Below are positions 1-12,900 of a stretch of DNA of 64,000 bases, in pieces. The stretch's first letter is position 1; every line of letters starts with the position of its first letter. The DNA comes from Ianthella basta (lineage: Eukaryota > Porifera > Demospongiae > Verongiida > Ianthellidae). The position numbers were made by a program, and so were the translations under genes. Below the pieces are notes generated by a model. The model ran no database searches and was not told the DNA's origin. It was given only the letters and a program-made list of their open reading frames with translations. The DNA lies in contig OZ025880.1 of the NCBI GenBank assembly GCA_964019415.1, forward strand, positions 5,472,585 through 5,536,584, in the 5' to 3' direction.

Positions 1-800
1 TTGTGAAACACAGTCGATGACGTATTTTGCGATTACGCGAAGTTTCCATGGGATGCATGTGGGTGTGACCATAGTGACCGTCCAAATAAGCGCCTGTCTA
101 TAGTCGCCTACAGTGTATAGGTGCCGGTCTGTATAAAGGTACGCTATAATTATGCCAAGGAAAAATGGCAGCAAACTGGACCTGGTCCGGTTCACTGCCA
201 CTTTTCCTTTCCCCCCTTCTTCCCTTACTGTGTGTAGTTCCGAATGTTATCTTTCATTCGTGTCACCATGGTACATAGACCATCTTAATTAGCATTTCCG
301 AGTGTCACTGATTAGTTAGTGCCCGGTGTGGGAGTTTTAAAGGGAGGCTCTGGATAGAGCCCGCCCACATCGGGTATATAAGGAGGTAATGGATCAGTGG
401 CTGTTGGCGGTGACCAGTGGCCCGGCTGTTAAAGGGTCGGCTAAAGATCTGGAGGTTGCTGGTGCTGGTCTGGTTCACTGCCATTTTTCCCTTCCTCCCT
501 TCTTTACTTACCATATGTAGTTTCAAATGTTATCTTTTCGACTTTGTTCATATTGGTAATAATGTCTCAGTTAAATCTTGCATGCCACATCATAGCAACT
601 TTAAGCCTGTGAGTTGTTTTTATTTTGACTTCCATAGTGTCCGACAATGACTGCAAAAAAATAAATACTTGCATATTCCACAGCACTAGATACTGCCATC
701 AATACTGTATTATTATATTTAACTGGGTCTACATAGCTATGTACACAAGGTAGGTAATTGCATGACTCTGGACATTGATCCCATGAGTCAAAATTGCCTG
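1..800. other. No gene recognised; diverged interspersed repeat
   Basis: No exon chain could be built here. A pyrimidine-rich segment near 170-260 recurs at about 385-545 in the same orientation. It recurs inverted at about 5825-5960 and, more diverged, at about 27480-27560, all sharing a GGTTCACTGCC-like block and a ctgttggcagtgacc-like block. This looks like an old interspersed repeat; I cannot assign a family. Confidence 0.4.
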
Positions 801-809
801 CCAACTTAC

Positions 810-872
810 GATGCCAGTAGTTCTTTGCTGCCTTCATTGATGGCACGGATGATGCTTGCTGGCCTTTTGGAA
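810..872 (-). CDS. Symmetric 63-bp exon, duplicate of the exon at 1084-1152
   Basis: On the minus strand an acceptor (TATACAG) precedes, and a donor (GTAAGTT) follows, a 63-bp exon. It is read in phase 1 and contains PKGQQASSVPSMKAAKNYWH. The exon at 1084-1152 has the same splice context and the same PKxQ...SS..P...H pattern, so one probably arose by tandem exon duplication. Both are multiples of three, so either can be skipped or repeated without a frameshift. The protein is low-complexity and the parent gene is unrecognised. Confidence 0.4.
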
Positions 873-1083
873 CTGTATACATTTGCACAACACAAACTTG
901 TTACTTAAAAGACTGAGGCAAGGAGGGTTTTCCTAGCATCGTGTTCTATTTTGCAATATAGTTTGGACCACACTACACACTGCATGTGCAATCAACATAA
1001 GGCAAGTTTGCAAGCAGAATAATGCACACATGCAACTGATACCGGGCATTGATCCTGTGAGTCAGTGTACACTGGTAACTTAC

Positions 1084-1152
1084 GATGTGTGCCAGCTGCT
1101 TGTTCTTTCTCTGCAGATGCTGGTGTGGACGACACAGCCTGGGATTTTGGGA
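1084..1152 (-). CDS. Symmetric 69-bp exon, duplicate of the exon at 810-872
   Basis: This is a minus-strand exon between a TATGCAG acceptor and a GTAAGTT donor, phase 1 at both ends. It begins with PKSQAVSSTPASAEKEQAAG. It joins in phase both to the upstream exon 1495-1564 and to the exon at 810-872. It resembles a disordered tail rather than a folded domain. Confidence 0.4.
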
Positions 1153-1494
1153 CTGCATACATTGAACACAACACAATTGAATATAGATAGAGTCAAGCAA
1201 GACCTCCATTTACTGCTCATGCCTTATTAGCAAATTACACTCCCTCTCATGGGAGTTAATGTACTGTAGTACAAATGTGACAGTAAACGCACAGTACGCA
1301 ACTATAGCTAGTTACTATGTACTCACTTCATAGTGGTTAGAATGTACATTGTGTATTCACATGTACGTAAGTGCATACATTAGTATTCTCCAGTGATTGC
1401 CCCATGTCATGTCAGTGAACTAGACTAGGTTGGAAATTAGCTTGTAAACTGTGAAAGGTAATGAGTAAAAATGTAAACAATCACTAAAAGTTAC

Positions 1495-1564
1495 CTTCGC
1501 TAATTGATCTGGAAAATGCCATCTCCACAACCTGCTCTGCACTAGGGTGTTCATCAAAATTGAC
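1495..1564 (-). CDS. Short exon of an unrecognised minus-strand gene
   Basis: A 70-bp minus-strand exon lies between a CTACAG acceptor and a GTAA donor. It is open in phase 0 and ends in phase 1. It encodes VNFDEHPSAEQVVEMAFSRS plus a few residues, an acidic amphipathic stretch. Its end phase fits the duplicated exons at 1152 and 872, so the three probably belong to one transcript. It lies downstream of the TTLL remnant, but I cannot show that they are the same gene. Confidence 0.4.
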
Positions 1565-2149
1565 CTGTAGGAGAGTGAGGGAGAGGGAGGTAATGATCAG
1601 TGAGGGGTGCAAGGGAGGGAGGATGTGAAGGGAGAGGGCTGATCACATGCTGTATAGTCATGTCGCAGTGAGTGCCTGCTCTACTGTGTCAGCTCACAGT
1701 GAGGCAGGACTGGACTAAGTGATGGAGTTCCTAAGTATAAAAAAGAAAGGTCTTCTCCAACAGTGCAACCTGTAGGGAAAGGAAAGGGAGGTGTGTAGAG
1801 GGTTAAGGATACATACCGTTTTAATTCAACACTGTTTGGTGTGTGCATACGTGTGTGCGTGTGTGTGCACGTGTGAAGTGTGTGCGTGTATGTGCATGTG
1901 TGTGATGCAAACTCACCTTCTTGAGTGTCTTCAACAAACTGAGCATGCTAGGGAGGAGAACGATGTGTCAGTGTCAGATCACACATCTCACACATGGAAA
2001 AGCATCTATAACCTTGGACTTCTCAGAGGCAAGAGAGCACAGTCCACTTCCAGAACTCTTTCTAAATGGCAGAGAAGACAGTATCTCATGCACTAGCACA
2101 CTGTGTTTCAATGAGCACTGCCACAACCATGTGCTCATAATGTGTAGTG

Positions 2150-2259
2150 AAGTTGTGCATATGCATGTTCTTGCAAGTTTCCATTGAGTGCCAGTGTAAA
2201 CCCAGCGAGGTTGAGCATGTCCCTTGATGTTGATGTCTAGTTGAGTGTTGGAGTGATGG
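2150..2259 (-). pseudogene. TTLL-like exon, broken reading frame (copy A)
   Basis: After a polypyrimidine tract and CTGCAG acceptor, the minus strand carries pieces of a tubulin-tyrosine-ligase-like C-terminal motif in three frames: a SLQ start, then LDINIK, then DMLNLAGFTL. The copy B exon (25378-25476) reads PSLQ...LDINIKEQLVREVLN in one frame. Relative to it, copy A has an extra A before LDINIK and lacks about 14 bases between K and DMLNLAGF. LDxxIK...DMLNLAGF is characteristic of TTLL glutamylases. This copy is therefore unlikely to encode a working protein. Confidence 0.55.
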
Positions 2260-2494
2260 CTGCAGTGGGAAGGGAAGGTGGGGAGTTGGATGTTGGGGCA
2301 GGGGGGAAAAAGCTGGGATGGGAGGAGGGAGAGGAGGAATGTGTACATAGAAGTGAATCACTTGTACAGTCTAGTTCTGAACTCCAGAGCATTCCAACCC
2401 AGACAGATGGGGAAGGACAACACTTTGATTCTTACGCAAGTCCAGTGCACCAATAACATACTGTACACATACATAGTTTTATGTACATACTTAC

Positions 2495-2564
2495 CTCAAG
2501 GATCCACAGCTTCAGGTTACTATCCAACATTACATCAAACCCAAACAGCTCATGACAGGACCAC
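2495..2564 (-). CDS. TTLL-like exon, intact in copy A
   Basis: A 70-bp minus-strand exon between a CTGTAG acceptor and a GTAAGT donor encodes WSCHELFGFDVMLDSNLKLW followed by ILE. This matches the ELFGFD(I/V)(L/M)xDxxLKPWLLEVN block of the TTLL family, enzymes that ligate tyrosine or glutamate to tubulin. In other family members this block is part of the ATP-grasp active site. The equivalent exon in copy B (25717-25790) has a 4-base insertion and a stop. The next exon here (2150-2259) is broken, so the gene is probably dead in spite of this intact exon. Confidence 0.6.
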
Positions 2565-3426
2565 CTACAGTGCATGTATGCAGGATGAGAAAGAAAAATG
2601 ACAGATAAAATGACAAATGACAGAAGGTTAAGATGCATTCAACATAATATTATAATTATTATGTAATACATTGGACATAAAAGAGCAATGGCATATTCAT
2701 GTACAGATGTATACATGTACATGTACAGAATGTGTACTGCATATCACACAGCATATATAAATTATATAACACTGGCAAGATGAGTACAGAATGATGGTGT
2801 ATCATTTGTAAGGGTTGTATATGTAGAAAGTGCTACAGGTCATGTCCTTGCACACACAAGTCTTTGTAACTGCACACACACACACACACTGTGCTCACCT
2901 GTTTGTGATGATGCATACTGCTGACCACATGCCACTCGGCTCTAGCTATAGCTACATGTTAGAGTCTCAGAGAGGCATGGGAGAGGGGGGAGCCCTATTG
3001 ATGGCCACCAGTGATCACCATCCTACAATATGGATGAGCCGTATGCAGGCAGCTGTTTCACTTAGGGCTCACCAGCATGTATAATCATAGTATATGGAAG
3101 GGTAGTATACTGAGCATACAGCTGCTCTTAAGCTTAATTGCATGTATACATTTTAGTGGAACACTTCTGGTTTCAACAAAAACAGATAAATTAGAGGGGG
3201 CTGGGGAGGGGAGGGAAAGGCTAAGAGCTTGGTGTAGCCATATAAGATAGTTGAGAAGCAGTCATTGATCTGTCCATCACCATATCACACTGATTAGCCC
3301 CAATAAAAAGAATTAGCAATTTAATGAACTGACCTAGTTCTGAAGACGATATTCCTGCATATACCGGTATAATTATACATCTCATACACTGGCAGTGGTA
3401 GTCCACCAGGACATTTAAAACATATA

Positions 3427-4244
3427 CCGCGTTTACACTGACCCGGTTCGGTTCGGATATCGGTTCGGGAACGGTTACAAAATGTAGTGTGAACCGTGCC
3501 GAACCGTGCCGAACCGAACCGTGCTGGGACTACCTAACCGAACCGGGTCAGCACGGTTCGGTTCGGTTCTATCGTAAGTGTGAACGCTTCCGTAACTGTG
3601 CCAACTGATTCCGAAGCGATCAGTGGACGAGCAGAGTAGGTTAATCGTCGTAGAACGGCCGTCTTTGCCAGCGTTTTCGCTCGAATTTAGTTAGCGAACG
3701 AACATTTACAGCGCCTGTTTCGACAAGGACGTGCTAACCGTTTCCAAAGTGATGCACAAGCGACGTGTGAAGTACACAAACGTTGTTTGGGTGAGTGCTA
3801 GCGCTACGAGTGTTCTTGTTTCGCGAACGTTGGACTGATTCTTCTCCGCAACGAAGATGGACAGCGGATGGACAGACAGAGAGGTACACCACCTCATTAG
3901 CATCTGGGCTGATGAAGAAATCCAGGCTCTTCTGGAGTCAGCAAAAAGGAACAAGGCAATTTATGAAAAATAAGTACAAGAAGAAACGAGATGCAAGCAA
4001 ACTGCAAGAAACCTGACCCAAAACAAGAAAGTCTGCGGCAACATGCTCAATAGCTGGCTAGAAAGAGAACTTCACATAACACTGCAACCGTTATTATGTA
4101 TAATGATATTCATAACATTATGAATATCATTATTCCTGTCTAACACCCAGGCCAGGTTCAGTTTACACTTTTCAGTGTAAACGTGGCCGTTAACAATCAA
4201 CCGTTCCAACTGAGCTAAACCGAACAGGGTCAGTATAAACGTGG
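3427..4244. mobile_element. DNA transposon with GGTTCGG-rich inverted ends
   Basis: The left end reads CCGCGTTTACACTGACCCGG and the right end, on the other strand, CCACGTTTATACTGACCCTG; both are flanked by TA. The first 150 bases hold many GGTTCGG/CCGAACC blocks in both orientations, giving nested foldback potential. Inside is a short plus-strand frame for a SANT/Myb-like domain (3857-3973). The domain type suggests a PIF/Harbinger relative, although the TA flank is shorter than the 3-bp TWA duplication usual for that group. I found no matching insertion in copy B. Confidence 0.65.
3857..3973 (+). pseudogene. Truncated SANT/Myb-like DNA-binding ORF
   Basis: The frame is 38 codons long and starts MDSGWTDREVHHLISIWADE. 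It continues with EIQALL...RNKAIYEK and then TAA. The W-T-D-x-E-V...L-I-x-I-W-A-D-E...L...R-N-K-x-I-Y-E-K pattern is that of the trihelix/SANT-like domains encoded beside Harbinger transposases. The usual domain is roughly twice as long, and a stop interrupts this one before its third helix. Weak similarity continues in other frames to about 4015. Confidence 0.55.
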
Positions 4245-6866
4245 TAATAAATAATACAAAGTACCCATCTTAACACCCTAACCCAATTATTGTACGTACT
4301 CACAGCACTGTATCTTATATATAATGCTGCCATTATAGCTACATACATACATATGACTGCCCATATAAGCATCATGCAATCTCTTCTGGGTAGCACAGGG
4401 CATGAATAGGCCTACATGGGCCACTTAAGCTTAAGTTGCTAAACATTTGTAACACGAGAGATGGCCAGGGTCTTTAATCATACATATGGAGCTGAGTCCC
4501 ATGCATGGATGGATGCAAGGCAGTTCAACTGCCCCTTTTGCTCTTCTCTTGCAATAATTATATTGTCAGCCATGTATTTGTGCACGCTTCAGCTGGCCAT
4601 TAATACTTGTCATTATTGCATGACTATAATAAATTATTTAACTTGGATCATATTTATAATTTTGGTGCACAATCATGTTATTGATCATGATCTGCAGACT
4701 ACATATAATTTATGCAATTATAGCAAAATCTTAATTGACCACGTTATCAATCATTGGCCTCACTTCGCTCACTATGCTCACCACTCAGCAACAAGCTACG
4801 CATCAGTCCTAGACCAATTCTGACCTTCCAATGCAACTCTCGTTACACAATATAGAGACTAAAAATGCATTGGAATATCATGCACCAGTATCATTCTAAT
4901 CTATCTTGCATATAATATAGCGTGACATGCATGCATGCACGTGCCTCCAATGTTCATGTAGATGCATAATAATTATTAAGGCTACACAACGAATAATCTA
5001 ACATCTTACCTATACTCTGTACATGCACATACATTACCTGTTTATATATTTATTCGTTAATTGTCTATACCACTACTATATATTCCCAGGGGCAGAAAGT
5101 ATAGAAGCATGACATGTACATATACTAGCTACGTATGTACATAGCTACATTGTCATATAATTATATGGACTGCGTTCATAGGCTCTCAACACTGTAATTA
5201 TAAGCCATGCATCATACTTTCCAGAGGATGAACTACACAATGATAAACTAATTATATAAATGAACCCTAAGATTTTAGTTACTTCGGAAGAATGATCATA
5301 GGCATTTTTGTGATCGATGACACTGCCTGCAAACTGCACATTTCAATACATATATCATGGGTATGGCATGCATAATGGAACTGGACATGCTCTATAATCC
5401 TAGGCCTCATAGGCACTTTTCAAAAGTAAAGCTATGTTGAAAATTAAGTGAGAAGTACAGCACAGCTATGTGCATGCTATATATGAAGTGCATTAGGTGA
5501 ACTATAGTAGAGGCCTTATGTACTGTTGATGGATAAGCGATTTAGCATACAGTTCTAGCCTGTGGAGAATGTCGACTGGAAGCTAGCAGCAAATGGCATG
5601 AGTGCGTGCGTATGTCCTTTGGCAAATGGTGCGCAGGCTAACCCCGGCTAAAACTTAATTGTCTGTCTACACCTGTGAACAGTCATTGGATTGCGCAAAG
5701 CACTCCTAGCCCCATGCTAAGCTACATTCATAGCATGATCATGTAGAATAGTTTATCGAAGCTGTTATTGGAGATGGTCTATGACTTTGTACTATGGTTA
5801 TGCGAAAGAAAAACAATGCTGAGAACTAAAAAGAAAGATAGGGGAAAAGGGGGAAAACAGGCAGTGAACCGGACCAGGGCCAACAGCCTCTAGACCTTTA
5901 GATGATCATTTGGCAGCTGAACCACTGGTCACTGCCAACAGTCATTGATATGAAAACTGTTATAATTCTGTCACACACACATGCACATACAGCTATAGCC
6001 CCCCATTCACTTCTCAACCAAGTTAGAACTCCGGGCTAGAAGCTCAATAGGTGTAAATGTGTGCACAAAAGTAAAATACAAGAATTAAACAGCTCTCATG
6101 CAGGGAATTGTGGGAATGTACAAAAAATATCCAAAGGCTACACGGACATACAGAAATAGGTCAGTTATTAATGTACCAGAGAGTTTTACTCTCCTTCACT
6201 GCTGTGCCACTGTGCCTGGAAAACAATACATGCACACAGTCCATAGCACGACATATCACTGCTGTCATCTATAACAAACAATAGTATCTAACATGCATAC
6301 ACTACAACCCACACAGTTAGAGATATATATGCAATTATATAAACACAGAGAAATGATTCATCCCATGAATCAATTGTACTGGCAGTCTAGTTATGAAGCC
6401 CAACAAGCTTCCTTGCTGTCTCTAGCTGTGTGGCAATGAAAACACAGGCTGGCCTGTTGGAAGTACTACATATGCCCACAATCCAATGTTTCGAAACTGA
6501 AGCAAGCACGGCCATTCTTGGTATCAAGCTCTATTCTGCAATTACGTATGTAATCATAGCACATGGGATTGTACTACACTAATGTGAAAGCAACTCAAGA
6601 TGGATCGAAGCAGCAGCAATGCACACAAAGGCAGCTGTCGTTTCCACCGTTTGATCTATTCTACTTCATTCCACTTTGGATGCTAATTATCAACGTGGTC
6701 TGGCCTAGAGACAAAAGTACTGTGGCCTTGTGTGAACAGCTCAGCTATGGAATGTGTACTGGCACGTTGGCACCAAGGAATGAAATTATAGTTCGTGGAA
6801 CAATTTGAAAGCTTGGCCACCTAACATCTGTGACCCAATCCAAGCAATACATTTCGTTTTACGTAC
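4245..6866. other. Gene-free stretch (about 2.6 kb)
   Basis: AT-rich DNA with no exon I can support. The part from about 5100 to 6850 is collinear with about 26900-28440 of copy B. It includes an inverted copy (about 5825-5960) of the repeat seen near 400-545. It is probably the region downstream of the kinase gene. Confidence 0.5.
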
Positions 6867-6935
6867 CTTCTGGGCTCTTGCTGGATTTTCCCTTTGATCT
6901 CCCACTATTGCTGCTTTCAGCTTCTTGACACTCAT
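6867..6935 (-). CDS. Serine-rich 69-bp exon, C-terminal side of kinase gene A
   Basis: A minus-strand exon beginning [20 protein letters not shown] and ending in KSPE, with an AG acceptor and GTACG donor. Copy B has a 69-bp counterpart at 28446-28514 with R-to-E and G-to-R changes. It probably encodes a flexible charged tail after the kinase domain. Its joint to exon 7561-7602 is not resolved, because the conserved block between them at about 7220-7330 reads differently in different frames. Confidence 0.45.
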
Positions 6936-9900
6936 CTAATCATGTTAATAAGATGGTTGTGGAAGACATACACACTATTGACTCAAGCTGTACAGACTAA
7001 AACTGGCATATACAACATCAGTAAAAGAGCCAAACATAAGTTGCTGCTTAGGGCATAGACGTACTACTCAGGAATTATAATGACATTTTGTATTCACCCA
7101 AGCAACAAGGCACTGAAACAATTAAGGCAGTGCAATAATGGTTGGGTAGACAGTCAACATCATACCTACACCTGCACCCCTATATCGCTGGGCCCATGAG
7201 TGCAATGGCCTGGGGATGCCCTGCTCACCTTCATACGTAAGCTACATCCCTTATGTGTACCCTCACACATGAAAACAAATGGCATGCCACTGAGTACCAT
7301 TTCACCTTCGTGCCCATAGTACCATGACTTTGACACATGAACACAAAACAATAACATACAAGTGTGTCAGATTCCATTCCCACACATTTGGCTGAATATT
7401 AACATGTAAACAGTGGCCCTCCCACCCCAACTACTTATCACAGGTGAGGCTACGTATTTGCTTGCATACAAAATGGAAGTAAAGCAAACTACAATACAGA
7501 GATCAAGAGGTAAACATTCAGAATCTACGTATGTTAGCTACAGCAACAGTACATACTCACCTGTTAATGAATATCCAGGAAAATTGCCATTAGTGTTATC
7601 ATCTATATAGGGCAAACAGAAGCACACAGGATGTAATAATAGTATTGTACTACAACAACGTCCATGTAAGTCACTAAATGGTGTTCCAACACTTTGGGCT
7701 ATGCTATGACATCACACAGTTATGGTTTGGCCACTTGGTGTAGACATTACCTGTTAAGTCATTCTCACGTTCATGTTTGGCTTGCTGCAGAAAGGGATCC
7801 TCAAGCAACATTGCTGCAGTTGGTGTCCTGCTTCGGTTAACCTAATTGAAAGTGGGAGAGGAGCATGATCATCAGTGGTAGAGAGTGTCTGTGCACACAG
7901 CAACTACGCAGTCTCTCTGTGACCATATAATAATTAGGATCTCTTTGATACTTAGAGCTAATACCCACAGCATTAAGCCTATTTCTCAAGAATTCAAGCA
8001 ATAGAACATGGTACAAAAAGTTCAATGGCCCATTGGCTGCTTGTTGGACTAAACGTTTGGGATATGCATGCATCAAGCAGTGTTTTACTTACAGTATCGA
8101 AACTATGTACATAGCTTAGATGATTTACGGTTCTTCTTGCAACAATTGCATGGTGAACACACAGGACGGCATATAACATAAGTCATAGAAATTCCCAGAA
8201 AATTGCCAGATTTTCATTTGAATCAGACACTTGCACTTTAAATTTGCATTTAACAAACGGAACCTCAGCGTATCACATGGACTAGTTTTTGCAGGACTAA
8301 ACTTTCAAGATTGTACATTTCACAGATATCCAGCTGCCATGCTACTATGTACACACTATTATCAATACAAAATAAGTGTTCCAGTATAAGGCTGGTCTCT
8401 CTGTCATTACCCCTTGAATACCTCCAGAGTCCTTGCAGTGAAGTTGACCATGTCTAGCCACTTCTCTCCAGTAAACCCTTGTCGGATGTGGTAGATCTTC
8501 AAATAGAGAAATACACCTCACAATATGCAACAAGGCAACATACAGCCACAGAAGTGGACACCAAGTCACTGACCCCCGTTGTCCTGTCCACTTTCTCTTG
8601 TGCTTCTGCTGCTGGGATATTGACCATCCTGTGATGTGCTAATGTCATTAGGCTGACCTGAAAGCAGGGATATAACACAGCACAGGTGTGTGTATGTGCG
8701 CAACTTCTAGTTGGTGCAACGATGTGTGTTATGTAACCCAACGACATCCATAATTATGTACATGTCAGCACCTTCTCACTCCTTTTGCACAACCTATGAA
8801 CTGCATGGTGTCTCCCTACCCTTGTTCCACCCTCCACCCTTCCATTTGTTCTACCCCTACCTTTGGCCCACACCTCCTTAACTTCCCATCCTGCCCTCCC
8901 TCACCTGGTACTGCATTCTGGGACAGCAGAACCCCATTGCTAGGTGCAGACACACTCCTCCAAAGCTCCAGATGTCACTGGCTGGACTGTAGTAGTCTGG
9001 ATCATTAATGTCAGAAGTGCTGCTCTCATAAAACACCTGCATAAGGGGGGGGGGGGACATAAGAGTGTGCTATCAAAGCTATGAAAGCCCAAGCTAAGTA
9101 CATGTACTGCACAGAGATAGCAGATGCACAATACTGACAATGACCAAGAAGCAGAGGCAGAGGCATGCCACATGTCCCTCCTCACCTCCGGTGCTCGGTA
9201 TCCTGAAGTCCCAGTGTTCCCCACTTTGAGCTGCTTCCTGTGATGGGCTCTGTCACGGGCCACACCCAGGTGGATCACACTGTCAAAGTCTGCCACTTTC
9301 ACCTCCCACCCCCCAGGGCAGGTGCAGGTGTGGACAGCTTCATGACGGCAGTCGACGGGCTTCTTCAGGAGGATATTGGAGGCTGTTATACAGGGAAGCA
9401 AACATTATGGCACATGAGTTTGTAATCTGTAATGTTATGGTTATCTAGACCAGAAGTGATACGTTATATATGCAAATTGCAAAACTGATGGAAATACTAC
9501 AGTGGTTGTATTTACAGAATTTACTTCAAAGAAATGAGCAAGTTGCAAGTACAAGTGTGCTGAACATCACAAAACGGTTGGCATGTAGGAATCCCATTTC
9601 ATTGAACTCATAAACCTCTGTTCATACCCACAACTATTCATCCGTACATGCATGCACAAACAATGTCAGGTCCTTCACACCTTTAATGTCCCGGTGGACC
9701 ACGCTCTGCCTATGCATGTAGTCCAGTCCCATGAGCACTCTTCTCAAGATCTCAGCACCTCTCAGCCTTACCAGGTCTGCTCTTGCAGAGAGCACTGCGT
9801 TGGGCTCCTCACTCTCCTGTAGCTGCAGGATGTAGTGATGGATGCTGCCTCCCATCTTCCTGATGGAAGCAGAGAGATCCTCTGCAAGGAGAGATGGAGA

Positions 9901-12900
9901 GACAGTCAGCAGTGAAAGACAGCTATATGTGAGAAATAAGAGAGGTTTACTGTAAGAATGTATGGAAACACAATTATATTGCATAACATAGCTATACTGA
10001 TTGGGTTTCCTACACAGCTCTCTTCTATCTGAGCCACATAGGCCTCAGGACTAAGGAGTCACTCTGTACATATACAAGTTTCATATGGACTGTAAGAACA
10101 CTGGATCATTGCATATAGATGTCCAAATTGGTAATCACTGCAATCTACATGCTCCAAGCATACAGTGCTGTATGCTGAGCACAACTATAAAGGGGTTGAC
10201 AGAATATCCAATATCCTTAGTCTTTGTTCAGTTCAGTTCTCCCCTGACTTGGTCTTAAGATTAGTTACTAAGGTTAATCCTCACACATTTCACGCACCTG
10301 TCATCTTTGGCATGACCTGGTATGACACAATCTGTCCAGACTTGGTGTCTGACCTGCCTCCACAGATGAGAGCAAGCCATGACATGACATTGGGGTGGCT
10401 CATTTCGGTGGCAATGGACCACTCTGACTCTCTCAACAGGGTCTGGAGCAATGGAGGGGGGGAGGACAAAGTCCCAGTTTCACAAGTACGAATATACATA
10501 CATGTACAGTCAATAAACAACTCTTACGTATATATCTTAATACTGAACTGTAAGGGATCATTACTATGCACATTGTAGAATTTGAAATGGGCCACTGTTG
10601 AGCAATTTCACATATGATTAAAGTCATTGAAAAATAGTACATTTCAGATGCAGAGGCCTTGCTTATAGCTGTTAGTCTAAAGCTGTTTACACTAACAGCT
10701 AGGAAGAAGGCCTCTGTCGCCGAAGCATTCTACTTCACACTGACTTCCATACTACGCACATGAAATTGCTCAACAGTCTCCCCATTTCAACTCATACCTT
10801 TTTAATGATCAAACACTGTCCAGAGTAGAATGCCTCCACCAGCTCTCCATTGCCTCCCTTTTCAAATGTGGCAACATTGCGATTCATCAATTGACGAACA
10901 GAACTATTGATGGCTCCCTTGGTGAACAAGGTCATAGTCTACAAGCAACATATGTCAGTCTTCATTAATCGGTACCACACGAACATATCCCAGACACATG
11001 ATACACAGCTAACACAAGTTGACTTAGTATCACACACAAACTATCTCTGACAACTACAGGAAGTGGCTAGGCTGGGTATGCACCTGATGCTTTTATTACA
11101 CATGCCCGCAAAACGTCTGGTAGGAGGATAAGTACACATATCTCTCTACTAAAAGTCTTATATAGCAGTTACTAATTGTTGACACATCGCCAACCATCAA
11201 CTTCACCCTGTCTTGCTATATACAGAATCTAGCCTTGTACAGTATGTGGCTCTAAAATAACTGCCCACTATATTATACTGGGCAAAATAGTACACATGTA
11301 TTCCCTACGTACATATATATGTAGTTTTGTGGATTATGTAGTGTTGTAGACTGGGCACTTCCCTAGGGAGTGGTCAGTAAAAACGTTATGCCCCACAAAA
11401 CTTGTAGTAACTGCTCGATCACCAATAGGCGGCCTAAAGGTGCATGAAGTTTTGGTGTTGAGTGGAGAAAAATTAATGTGAATCATCGCCAAGCACTTTC
11501 CAGTAGATGCCACGGTTTCTCTACCACTTCAAAAAGAATCAGTTTAAGCTTGATAATGATGATGACACTTTCAAGCAGTATAAACAAAGTTTTAGTGTGA
11601 AGAATGCAACTGACAATACTCAGAAGTGTTTAAGGCTGTTCAATGAATGGAAGGATGAAGGCATGCCATGTTTCCAAACGATACCGTGTCACAGGACATT
11701 GTCCAGAAGGAAACACGATTGAACTATGCAATGATTGTCCAAGTTTGCCACAGAGGTATGAAGGTAAGATGGCAGCGTCCTCAATCCGCTGCATACAATG
11801 AATGCAAGGCCTAGATACTATTTTCAGAATGGTACTGCAGTGTTGTGGTAAGTATTTTCATACTGCTTAAGAAGTTTGACAGATTTTACAGCCTTTGATA
11901 GACACTGACGCTTATGCACTGCACTCCAATATCAAAAAGAGTGGTGTGGTGGCATCTTTCATACATGATGTCATTGGGCAATAAACATGTCTTCCACTCT
12001 ACAAATGCATGTTTGCATGTCCTCCATATTGGTAATATTTACACTACTAAACAGTTTACAGCAAAGAACTCACTGAATGTAACACTGCATCACGCCACTG
12101 CTCAACATTCTTCCAGATGTCAGCAAAAGACAGCCTTACTCTAGCATATGCCTCTTCAAACCTGTTATACATACATAGAGCAATATGCATGTGATTTATC
12201 ACCAGTGAATAACAAGGGTGCAAGGTGCTTGCATAGAAATAAGAAGCAATTCACATTGCATATAAAGTAATCAACAGGACATTTTAATTGGCCCAGAAGG
12301 CCTTCTTTGGCTGTTTAATCTGATTAACAAAACTAAAACGTTCCGTTTATGTGCTATGTGAATTGCTCACTATTCTCCCCTCTTGGAGTTACACAATTTG
12401 GCAATGAGCCTCTACAAGAATATTTCTTCACACCGTATAGCTGGAGATATTGACAGGGGATTGATTTTGGAAGATTAGTGGTTTTGAGAGCAATCAACTA
12501 ATATTCCCACCACCAGGAATATAGCATAATAACAGTTTTCACATATAAAGTTGGCTAGAATCATCACATCTCCAATGAGTTTCACAAACCAGAGGTGAGA
12601 GAAGAGCTGTTAGCAGAAAGAAAGCAATCCGAGCAATGTGTATGCAGTCACGGTAAAGACTGAGGCTGATATGGTTGTCGGTCACTTATACCAACAAAGA
12701 TTTCAGCAGCCTGTTCTCTGTTTCTAAGTCAGAGCAGCACAATAGTGTGCAGTGTCACAGGCAGCACGCAAGGTATAGCCTTAATACAACATTGCCCTCA
12801 CTCAAGATTCAAGTCTGCATGAAATCTTAACTGACTGTTATCAATTTTGCTATACATGGAACACATTATATATGTAAGTTGGTGCAGAACCATTAACTGG

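Noticed and set aside
7166-7357. Conserved frame [20 protein letters not shown] as a definite kinase-gene exon
   Set aside because: DNA is conserved between copies (28815-28914), but phase from the preceding exon gives another frame that stops early in copy A, so I did not annotate it as coding.
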